Shown: positions 16,735 through 24,794 of the stretch, piece after piece
How positions within the stretch are numbered: the stretch's first letter is position 1
Layout: every line of letters starts with the position of its first letter
NCBI GenBank assembly: GCA_022819745.1
Contig: JAJEGS010000017.1
Location: forward strand, 1 to 64,000
Direction: 5' to 3'
Length of the DNA: 64,000 nt
DNA from: Candidatus Latescibacterota bacterium
GTDB taxonomy: Bacteria > Latescibacterota > UBA2968 > UBA8231
Position numbers and translations under genes: made by a program
Notes under the pieces: model-generated
Told to the model about the DNA's origin: nothing
The model's database searches: none
The model's input: the letters and a program-made list of their open reading frames with translations, nothing else

Positions 16735-16760
16735 AACAGAACTGACCAGTCAGTTCTGTT
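16735..16760. promoter_or_regulatory. 26-bp perfect palindromic operator of the RND efflux operon
   Basis: The arm AACAGAACTGAC is followed by CA and then its exact reverse complement. The core TGACCAGTCA is typical of TetR/AcrR-type operators. The right arm overlaps the first two bases of the -35 box at 16759, so a bound repressor would block RNA polymerase. No regulator gene is adjacent; a TetR-family gene lies at 34012-34590. Confidence 0.8.
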
Positions 16761-16787
16761 GACAAGGGTCAAAGCCTCGTCTATACT
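16759..16787 (+). promoter_or_regulatory. Sigma70-type promoter of the RND efflux operon
   Basis: TTGACA (16759-16764) and TATACT (16782-16787) are separated by exactly 17 bases, about 70 bases before the adaptor start codon. This is a near-consensus promoter and implies strong expression unless repressed at the overlapping palindrome. Confidence 0.8.
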
Positions 16788-16856
16788 TGTTTGGACGACA
16801 CACGCCAAAGAAAGGAATCCCGTGGACAAAACACATACAACTAGGGGTTGCTCCAG

Positions 16857-18182
16857 ATGTTAGCTCGCCAATATACGCTGTCCATCGGCAGCGTCTTCCT
16901 ACTCGCGCTAGGCTGCGGCGACGAGGAAGACGCACAGCAACCCGGCGGCATGCGCGGCGGTTGGGGCGGACGCGAAGCAGCAGCCATTCCCGTCAAAGGC
17001 GAAAAGGTCACGCGCGGCGACATGAGCGCCTACATTGAGACGTACTCCCGCCTCGAAGCCGAGCGCCGCGTCAGCGTCTTGGCACGCACGACCGGCTTAC
17101 TCGAAGAGCTCGCGGCCGAAGAGGGCGACCTAGTCCGCCAAGGCCAAGTGATGGTCCGCCTCAACAAGGATGAACTGAGCCTGAATTTGCGCCAAGCCGA
17201 AGAGGCTTTTGCCGACGCCAGCACCAACTACGACCGCATCAAGACGCTGTACGAGCGCAGCATGGTCAGCCAATCCGAATACGACGCGGCCCACCTCCGC
17301 TTGGACAACGCCAAGATCGCCCTCGAAGAAGCCCAGCTCAATCTCGCGTACGCAGACGTTACTGCGCCGATTGCCGGCGTCGTCACCCAGCGGTTGGTCG
17401 AAGTGGGCGACCTAGTGCGCGGCAATCAAGAAGTCTTTGTCATCGCCGACCGCGACCCGCTGTTGGTGCGCATCTTCGCGCCCGAGCAGCGCATGTACCA
17501 GTTGCACCCCGGCCAAGAGGCCACTATCGCGGTCGAAGCCCTGCCCGACACGAGCTTCCGCGGCCGCATCCGCATGATTAGTCCAGAGGTCGATCCCACC
17601 AGCGGCACCGTCAAGGTCACCCTCGAAGTCGCCAGCGACGGCTTACTCAAACCGGGGATGTTCGCCACAGTGCGCATTATTACCGAGCGGCGGCCCCAGA
17701 CCTTGATCGTCCCCAAAAAGGCCCTAATCCTCGAAACCGACGAGGACGACGTCTTCCTCATTGAGAACAGCACGGTGCGCCGAGTCGCCGTCGAGTTGGG
17801 CTTTGTCGAGGACGATCAAGTTGAGATCGTCTCCGGCCTCAAAGAAGGAGACCAAGTAGTGACCATTGGCCACGAGGGCCTCAAGGACGGTGCGGCCGTG
17901 CGGCTAGCCGGCGAGGGCCTACCGACTCCAGAAGAATTGGCCGCCGCAGAGTCCGCTGACCCCCGGGGCGGAGGCTTCGGGCCGCCCGGGGCTAGGGGAG
18001 GAGGCTGGCAGGGCGGCGGTCTGCCCGACAGCTTGCGCCAAGTCATCGCCGAGTACCGCCGCCAAGGCAAGCCTCTGCCCGACAGCTTGCGCCAAGTTCT
18101 GCGCGCAATGCGCGAGCAGGGCGGCTGGCAAGGTAGAGGCGAAGGTAGGGGTCGGGGCGAAGGTAGAGGTAGAGGCCAGTGA
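16857..18182 (+). CDS. RND efflux periplasmic adaptor (membrane fusion) lipoprotein
   Basis: 441 residues from the ATG at 16857, with AGGGG nine bases upstream. The lipobox is LLALGC. The core has the adaptor order: barrel-sandwich/lipoyl half (TTGLLEELAAEEGDLVRQGQVMVRL), an alpha-helical hairpin (residues about 110-160), the second lipoyl half (VTAPIAGVVTQRLVEVGDLV), then beta-barrel and membrane-proximal domains (TLIVPKKALI). The last 75 residues are odd: a Gly/Arg-rich tail with the repeat LPDSLRQV twice and a final run of RGEGRGRG type. It links the inner-membrane permeases to an outer-membrane channel, not present here. Its stop overlaps the permease start (GTGA). Confidence 0.92.
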   Translation: MLARQYTLSIGSVFLLALGCGDEEDAQQPGGMRGGWGGREAAAIPVKGEKVTRGDMSAYIETYSRLEAERRVSVLARTTGLLEELAAEEGDLVRQGQVMVRLNKDELSLNLRQAEEAFADASTNYDRIKTLYERSMVSQSEYDAAHLRLDNAKIALEEAQLNLAYADVTAPIAGVVTQRLVEVGDLVRGNQEVFVIADRDPLLVRIFAPEQRMYQLHPGQEATIAVEALPDTSFRGRIRMISPEVDPTSGTVKVTLEVASDGLLKPGMFATVRIITERRPQTLIVPKKALILETDEDDVFLIENSTVRRVAVELGFVEDDQVEIVSGLKEGDQVVTIGHEGLKDGAAVRLAGEGLPTPEELAAAESADPRGGGFGPPGARGGGWQGGGLPDSLRQVIAEYRRQGKPLPDSLRQVLRAMREQGGWQGRGEGRGRGEGRGRGQ

Positions 18183-21100
18183 AACTAGTCGAATTTTCCA
18201 CTCGCCGCCGCGTCACGGTGGCGATGCTGATGGTGGCGATCATCGCCTTCGGCGGCGTGGGTTTTTCGCGCCTAGCCGTCAACCTCCTCCCCGACATCAC
18301 CTATCCCACCATCACCGTCCGCACCGAATACGAGGGCGTGGCCCCCCTCGAAATCGAGCGTCTCATTTCCGAGCCGGTCGAAGGCTTGGTCGGCGTGGTC
18401 AGCAACGTGGTCCGCGTCTCGTCTATTTCGCGGCCGGGCATCTCCGATGTGGTCGTCGAGTTCGGCTGGGGCACCAACATGGACTTTGCCTCGCTCGACA
18501 TCCGCGAAAAGCTCGATTTGTCCAACCTACCGCGCGACGCCGACAAGCCCATCCTCTTGCGCTTCGACCCCTCGCTCGACCCCATAATGCGCTTGGCTTT
18601 TTACGGCAATTTGAGCCTGATGGAGATGCGGCGCATCGCCGAAGAGCGGCTGCGCCCGGACCTCGAAAGCCTCGAAGGCGTAGCGGCCGTCCGCATCAAC
18701 GGCGGCCTCGAAGAAGAAATTCAAGTCGAGGTCGAAGCCCAGCGCCTAGCTTATCTCGGCATCTCCATTAACCAAGTCACCAGCCGCCTCGCCGCAGAAA
18801 ACGTCAACCTGACCGGCGGGATGCTCAAGGACGGCGAGGCCGAGTTCCTCGTTCGCACCCTCAACGAGTTCCAAGGTATCGACGAGATCGGCGAAATCGT
18901 CGTCGGTCAAATCGACCGCGCGCCGATCAAGCTCAAGGACGTGGGTCGCGTCTTCCGCGGCCACCGCGAGCGCGACCTCGTAACCCGCATCAACGGCCGC
19001 GAAGGTGTCGAAGTCTCGGTCTTCAAGGAAGGCGACGCCAACACCGTCCAAGTCAGCGCCGCGGTCCAGGAGCGCTTGGACGAATTCCTCGCCGAGAATG
19101 CCACCCTGCTCCAAGACAGCGGCATGGAAGTGGTCTTCAACCAAGCGACCTTCATCCAGCAGGCCGTTGACGAGGTGCTCAACACCGCCATCATCGGCGG
19201 CATCCTCGCCGTCATCGTGCTCTTCCTCTTCCTCCGCGACCTCAAAAGCACCGCCATCATCAGCCTCTCGATTCCCCTCTCGGTGGTGGCGACCTTTTTC
19301 CTGATGTTCGGCACGGACGTAAGCCTCAACATCATGTCGCTGGGCGGGCTAGCTTTGGGGGTCGGGATGCTGGTTGACAACTCTATTGTGGTTTTGGAAA
19401 GCGTGCAGCGCTACCGCGACCAAGGGCTCAACGTCTTGGCCGCGGCCGTGCGCGGTGCCAGCGAGGTCGGCCGCGCCGTCATCGCCGCCACCACCACCAC
19501 CATCTGCGTGTTTTTGCCCATCGTATTTGTCGAGGGTGTCGCCGGCCAGCTCTTCCGCGATCAGGCCCTGACTGTCACCTATTCGCTGGTCGCCTCGCTG
19601 GTGGTCGCCTTGATGCTGATCCCCATGCTCTCGTCGCTAAACCTCGAAAGCATGATTGCCGAGCGGGAAGAGATCGGCCCCAAACGCGGCCTCCAAGGCC
19701 CCGCACTGCTCATCCGCCTAATCCGCGCCATAGCTCGCGGTGCTGGCCGCGTCTTCTCCACCCTGCTCTTCCCACTGTACTGGCTCTTCGACCTCGTCTT
19801 CAACGCGCTCAACAAAGCGTATCCACTCCTTTTGAACTGGGCGTTGCGTCGCCGCTTGATCGTCATCGCCATCTTTATCGCGATAGGGGCCTTAGTCCTC
19901 GAACGGGCGCGTATCTTGGGGGTAGAGCTGATCCCAGAGATGAGCCAAGGCGAATTCCTCGTCGATCTCGAATGGCGCGCGGGCACGCCGCTGGAGCAGA
20001 CTGCCATCCAAGTGGCCGCCATTGACCGGCAGGTGCGCGGTCTCGATGGCATCGCTTCGGTCTTTGCCCTCGTCGGCAGCAGCGCCCAAGCTGGCGGCAC
20101 GGCCGCGGACAAAAAGGAGCACACCGCCCACCTCCTCGTGCGGCTCGCGCCAGAGGTCGGCGAAGAGGCAGCTATCGAAGCGGTGCGCGATCTCCTTGGG
20201 GACATCCCCGAACTAAAGTACAAATTTTCGCGGCCCACTTACTTTTCCTTCCGCACCCCGGTAGAAGTGGAAATCCGCGGCTACAGTCTAAGCACGCTCG
20301 ACCTGTTGGCCGATGAAGCGGTCGAGCGCATGCACACTATTCCCGGGCTGACCGACATCCGCTCGAGCACGGCCGGCGGCCAACCCGAAGTCCAGATCTT
20401 CTTCGACCGCCGGCGCGTCGCCGAGCTGGGCACCACCGTGCAGAATATCGGCGAGTTGTTGCGCAACAAGCTACAAGGCGATGTCGCCACCGAACTGGCG
20501 CGCCGCGACCGCAAGGTCGATATCCGGGTCCGCGCGCTCGACGAAGAACGCCAGACCGTCGCCGACCTCAAGCAGATGGTCATCAGCCCGGCCTCCTACC
20601 CCGTGCCGGTCGCGCTCGAATCGGTCGCCGACGTGCAGGCTGTTGATGGCCCTGCCGAGATCCGCCGCCTCGACCAAGAGCGCGTCGCCGTCATCTCGGC
20701 CAACCTCGACGGACGCGATCTGGGCGGCGTAGCAGAGGAGATCGAAACAACCCTCGCCGACTTGCCCCTGCCCGAGGGCTTCACCGTGTCGATCGGCGGC
20801 CAGAACGAGGAAATGGTCCGCTCCTTCGACAGCATGAAATTCGCCCTGCTGTTGGCCGTGTTCTTGGTCTATTTGGTGATGGCCTCGCAATTTGAATCGC
20901 TGTTGCACCCGCTGGTCATCATGTTCACCATTCCCCTCGGGCTGATCGGCAGCGCCCTCGGCCTGCTCGCGACGGGCACCACCATCAGCGTGGTCGTGCT
21001 CATTGGCCTAATCATGCTCGCCGGCATCGTCGTCAACAACGCCATCGTGCTCGTCGATTACATCAACCGTCTGCGCCGCGACGAGGGCATGGAAAAATTC

Positions 21101-21319
21101 GCCGCGGTGTTGCGCGCTGGTGAGGTGCGCTTCCGGCCCATTCTGATGACTACCTCGACCACCGCCCTCGGACTATTGCCCATGGCCTTGGGGCTGGGCG
21201 AAGGAGCCGAGATCCGCGCGCCCATGGCCATCACCGTCATCGGTGGGCTTTTGGTATCCACCCTGCTGACTCTGGTGCTCATTCCCGTGGTCTATACCCT
21301 GATGGATCGCAGCGCCTAG
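18179..21319 (+). CDS. RND efflux permease 1 (AcrB/HAE1-like)
   Basis: 1046 residues, the usual length for an AcrB-type inner-membrane proton/drug antiporter. A transmembrane helix near the N terminus (MLMVAIIAFGGVGFSRLAV) precedes the first porter domain. TM2-TM6 start near residue 335, with GGLALGVGMLVDNSIVVLESV carrying the membrane Asp of TM4. A second porter domain and TM8-TM12 follow. Only one Asp is seen in TM4 (VDN, where AcrB has two). It starts at a GTG overlapping the adaptor stop. The next permease begins 10 bases downstream, so the pump may be a heteromer as in MdtBC; this is inference from gene order. Confidence 0.93.
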   Translation: MKLVEFSTRRRVTVAMLMVAIIAFGGVGFSRLAVNLLPDITYPTITVRTEYEGVAPLEIERLISEPVEGLVGVVSNVVRVSSISRPGISDVVVEFGWGTNMDFASLDIREKLDLSNLPRDADKPILLRFDPSLDPIMRLAFYGNLSLMEMRRIAEERLRPDLESLEGVAAVRINGGLEEEIQVEVEAQRLAYLGISINQVTSRLAAENVNLTGGMLKDGEAEFLVRTLNEFQGIDEIGEIVVGQIDRAPIKLKDVGRVFRGHRERDLVTRINGREGVEVSVFKEGDANTVQVSAAVQERLDEFLAENATLLQDSGMEVVFNQATFIQQAVDEVLNTAIIGGILAVIVLFLFLRDLKSTAIISLSIPLSVVATFFLMFGTDVSLNIMSLGGLALGVGMLVDNSIVVLESVQRYRDQGLNVLAAAVRGASEVGRAVIAATTTTICVFLPIVFVEGVAGQLFRDQALTVTYSLVASLVVALMLIPMLSSLNLESMIAEREEIGPKRGLQGPALLIRLIRAIARGAGRVFSTLLFPLYWLFDLVFNALNKAYPLLLNWALRRRLIVIAIFIAIGALVLERARILGVELIPEMSQGEFLVDLEWRAGTPLEQTAIQVAAIDRQVRGLDGIASVFALVGSSAQAGGTAADKKEHTAHLLVRLAPEVGEEAAIEAVRDLLGDIPELKYKFSRPTYFSFRTPVEVEIRGYSLSTLDLLADEAVERMHTIPGLTDIRSSTAGGQPEVQIFFDRRRVAELGTTVQNIGELLRNKLQGDVATELARRDRKVDIRVRALDEERQTVADLKQMVISPASYPVPVALESVADVQAVDGPAEIRRLDQERVAVISANLDGRDLGGVAEEIETTLADLPLPEGFTVSIGGQNEEMVRSFDSMKFALLLAVFLVYLVMASQFESLLHPLVIMFTIPLGLIGSALGLLATGTTISVVVLIGLIMLAGIVVNNAIVLVDYINRLRRDEGMEKFAAVLRAGEVRFRPILMTTSTTALGLLPMALGLGEGAEIRAPMAITVIGGLLVSTLLTLVLIPVVYTLMDRSA

Positions 21320-21329
21320 GAGATTGGTT

Positions 21330-24300
21330 ATGAACCTATCTGAATTTTCGCTTAAACGGCCCGTGACCACCCTGATGCTTACCATCTGCGCCTTGGTAGT
21401 GGGTGTCGTCGCCTTAGACCGCTTGCCCATAGAGCAGTTGCCGAGCATTTCCTCTTCTGGGATCACGGCTAGAGTCGAATACAACAGCTCCTCCCCCGAA
21501 GAGATCGAGCGCTTGGTGGTCTTGCCGCTGGAGCAGACGCTGGGTACGCTCAACAACATTGACCGCATTAGTTCGAGTTCGGGGCGCAATGGGGGCGAGG
21601 TGCGGGTGGACTTTAAGGCCGGCACCGACATGGACTTGGCCAACATGGAGATGCGCGAAAAACTCGACCAAGCCCGCGCCCTCCTGCCCTCGGATGTCGA
21701 TCGCGTCAGCCTGCGCCGCTGGCAGTCCGACCAACGCGCCATTATAGACGCCAACCTAGCGTGGCGCGGCGACGGCGACCGCCTACTCGACCTAATCCAG
21801 AAAGTCATTGAGCCACGGCTGTTGCGGATCAATGGCGTCGTCAACGTGGTCATCGACGACTTCGAGGAGAAACAACTCATCGTCGAGCTGGACCAGGAGC
21901 GCTTGCAGACCCACAACATATCGCTGGGCTCGCTCGGCTGGCAGCTCAACCAGAACAACACCAACATCTCGCTGGGTCGGGTCATGGACGGCGACCAGCG
22001 CTACATGGCCCGCGCCATTGGCGAGTTCTCCCGCGCCGAGGACATTGCCTCCATGCCGCTTATGGGCGGTCAGTTCCGCCTCAGCGACATCGGCGAGATC
22101 AACTACGGCTACCCTGAAAAGCGCCGCTACGAGCGGCTCAACGGCACCGATGCGCTGGAGCTAGAAATTTTCAAAGCCTCCACCGCCAATGTAGTCGATG
22201 TCGGCGAGGCCGTCGTCGCTGAGTTGCAGGCGATTGAAGACGAATACGACGGAGAACTCGGAGTCTTCATCGACCGCAATCGCGCCGAGTCCGTGCTCAA
22301 AGAAGCCGATACGCTCTTCAACTCAGCACTGCTCGGCGCGTTTTTGGCGATGACTATCATCTTCCTCTTCCTGCGCAACATCCGCTCGACCATCGTCATC
22401 GCCCTCGCCATCCCCACCTCGGCCCTGTGCGTCTTTATCGGTATGTACGTCGCCCGCGAGGTCTTTGAATCGACCATCACCCTCAACATGGTCTCAATGA
22501 TGGGGCTGATGCTGGCAGTGGGGATGTTGGTCGATCCGGCGGTGGTGGTGCTGGAAAGCATCTTCCGACGCCGCCAAGAAGACGGTCTCGACGCCGACGA
22601 GGCCGCCCACGCCGGCAGCCGCGAAGTCGGCATGGCAGTCTTAGCCTCGGCGCTGACGACGATCTGCGTCTTCGTGCCCTTCTTCTTCCTCTCCGATGGC
22701 CGCTCGGCCGCGTGGATGAAAGACGCCGGGATTGCGATATGCCTCGCCGTGATGGTGTCGATGATCGTCTCGTTGTCGCTGATCCCGCTAGTGTCCTCGC
22801 GACTGCTGCGCGCTGGGGTCGAGCGCTTCGACCGCTGGCTCAAGCTGCTGGTCATCGCAGTCGTGGTAGGCATTGCCTACTGGCAAATCAGCGACCTTGG
22901 CTGGAGCGGCTTACAGGCTTGGTGGGGCCGCTGGTCCGGGCTGATCGCCACCTCAATCGGTGGAATGCAATGGCAGACCATTCTCGGCTGCGCGCTCATG
23001 GCGCTGGCCGGGGCCGCGCTCGGCTGGTACTGCTCACGCCACGGCCTGCGCTCCTCGTACGGCCGCTTGCTCAACTGGACGCTCGACCACCGCTGGGTCG
23101 CCCTGCTCGCCACGGTCATGCTGACCGGCACCGGCTATTACCTCTACGATCAGATCGAACAACGCGGCACCCCCTGGACCCCGGAGCGCCGAGTGGATAT
23201 GTCGGTGGTCATCGATCGCAGCTATAGCCTCGAAGAGGTTCGCGAGCACTTCTATGAAATAGAAAAGATCCTGCTAGCGAAAAAGGATTCGCTCGACATT
23301 CAATCGCTCATGACGAGGTTCAGCCAGCGCCGAGGCAGCATTCGCGCCTATCTCGTCGATGCCGACGAGGGCCGGCTCTCATCCATGGAGGCGGGCAACG
23401 CGATCAAGGAGTTGCTACCAGAGAAGGTGGGGTACACGTACAAAATGGGTCGCTCGCGCAGTTGGACCGGCAACCAACTCGGCGTCGAAGTCCAGCTTCA
23501 CGGCCGCGACCCAGAAGTCCTAGCCGTGCTAATGGAAGACGTCAAAGCCGGTCTCGAACAGCTACCCGGAGTCCAAGACGTCGATAGCAGCCTCGAAGAC
23601 GGCGAAGACGAAGTCCGGGTCGAAATCAACCGCGCTCAGGCGCTCGGCTATGGACTGTCGCCGCGCGAGGTCGCCCAAGGCATCTCCTCAGCCCTGGGCA
23701 CCCGCCGCACCAGCGGCTTCAAAAGCGACGACCGCGAAATCGACATCGTCATGCAGCTCAACGAGGGCGACCGCGCCACCCTCGACCAACTCAAAAACAG
23801 CCGCTACGAAACCCGCGACGGCAATTCGGTCCAGCTTGCGTCGCTGGCCGACTTCCAGCTTGGCCGCGGCCCCCGCGATCTCAGGCGCGAAAATCGGATG
23901 CTCAACGTCACCGTTTTCGCCAACACCGAAGACCGCAACGAGGCCCGCGCGCTGATGGGACCGATCACCCAGATGATGGAGGGGATGCAGCTACCCGCCG
24001 GCTACACCTGGGATTTGGGCCGGGCGGCGCGTTGGGAGCAGGAGGAAGCCAGCGACAACAACTTCACCGCGATTTTTGCCATCCTGCTGATCTACCTCAT
24101 CATGGCCTCGCTCTTCGAGTCCTTGATCCATCCCTTCACCATCATCTTCGCCATCCCCTTCTCCCTCATCGGCGTGGCTTTGGGGCTGTATGTCCTCGAC
24201 GTGCCCTTTGACAACAACGGTGCCTTGGGGCTTTTGATCCTCTTCGGCATCGTCGTCAACAACGGCATCGTGCTGATCTCCCATATAAATCATCTGCGGG

Positions 24301-24608
24301 CGAGCGGGCTGTCGCGGCGCGAGGCGATCTGCCTCGGTGGCCAGCACCGGCTCCGGCCCATCCTGATGACCGCCTTCACCACCATCCTCAATCTGATGCC
24401 GATCGTCCTGCCGATGGTCTATGGCACATCTGAAGGCTTTGCCCGCCGTTGGGGGCCGGTGGGCTTGGTAGTAGCCAGCGGCTTGGCCACCTCGACGGTG
24501 CTGACCCTGATGCTAGCCCCAACGCTCTATTCGCTGTTGGACGATCTGGCGCTGTGGTGCAAGCGGGTAATGCGCGCATCGCACAGCACGAGCACGGTCA
24601 ACGCATGA
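21330..24608 (+). CDS. RND efflux permease 2, with extended central membrane linker
   Basis: 1092 residues from the ATG at 21330 with AGGAG upstream. Standard RND halves are visible: NLSEFSLKRPVTTLMLTI at the N terminus, MMGLMLAVGMLVDPAVVVLESI in TM4, and LLILFGIVVNNGIVLISHINHL in TM10. Between TM6 and TM7 there is an insertion of about 120 residues with at least two extra hydrophobic stretches (LLVIAVVVGIAYW and ILGCALMALAGAALGW). The TM4 motif is VDP, so one of the proton-relay Asp residues of AcrB is replaced. It forms the third gene of the efflux operon. The substrate is unknown. Confidence 0.93.
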   Translation: MNLSEFSLKRPVTTLMLTICALVVGVVALDRLPIEQLPSISSSGITARVEYNSSSPEEIERLVVLPLEQTLGTLNNIDRISSSSGRNGGEVRVDFKAGTDMDLANMEMREKLDQARALLPSDVDRVSLRRWQSDQRAIIDANLAWRGDGDRLLDLIQKVIEPRLLRINGVVNVVIDDFEEKQLIVELDQERLQTHNISLGSLGWQLNQNNTNISLGRVMDGDQRYMARAIGEFSRAEDIASMPLMGGQFRLSDIGEINYGYPEKRRYERLNGTDALELEIFKASTANVVDVGEAVVAELQAIEDEYDGELGVFIDRNRAESVLKEADTLFNSALLGAFLAMTIIFLFLRNIRSTIVIALAIPTSALCVFIGMYVAREVFESTITLNMVSMMGLMLAVGMLVDPAVVVLESIFRRRQEDGLDADEAAHAGSREVGMAVLASALTTICVFVPFFFLSDGRSAAWMKDAGIAICLAVMVSMIVSLSLIPLVSSRLLRAGVERFDRWLKLLVIAVVVGIAYWQISDLGWSGLQAWWGRWSGLIATSIGGMQWQTILGCALMALAGAALGWYCSRHGLRSSYGRLLNWTLDHRWVALLATVMLTGTGYYLYDQIEQRGTPWTPERRVDMSVVIDRSYSLEEVREHFYEIEKILLAKKDSLDIQSLMTRFSQRRGSIRAYLVDADEGRLSSMEAGNAIKELLPEKVGYTYKMGRSRSWTGNQLGVEVQLHGRDPEVLAVLMEDVKAGLEQLPGVQDVDSSLEDGEDEVRVEINRAQALGYGLSPREVAQGISSALGTRRTSGFKSDDREIDIVMQLNEGDRATLDQLKNSRYETRDGNSVQLASLADFQLGRGPRDLRRENRMLNVTVFANTEDRNEARALMGPITQMMEGMQLPAGYTWDLGRAARWEQEEASDNNFTAIFAILLIYLIMASLFESLIHPFTIIFAIPFSLIGVALGLYVLDVPFDNNGALGLLILFGIVVNNGIVLISHINHLRASGLSRREAICLGGQHRLRPILMTAFTTILNLMPIVLPMVYGTSEGFARRWGPVGLVVASGLATSTVLTLMLAPTLYSLLDDLALWCKRVMRASHSTSTVNA

Positions 24609-24794
24609 AATCCTTTCGGGGGGACCTTCGTGTCCGGTAAAATGCGGGTCTTGTATATTGGGGCGGCAAGCGCGGAACCATCCTCTTTGGCAAGGTTGGA
24701 TAAAATAGGAACGAGAGACCTATCCGCCTTGCCGCCCTTGTGGACACCTTAGGGGCCAGTAAACATATGTATCGCCTAGGTAAGGGGCAAATGT

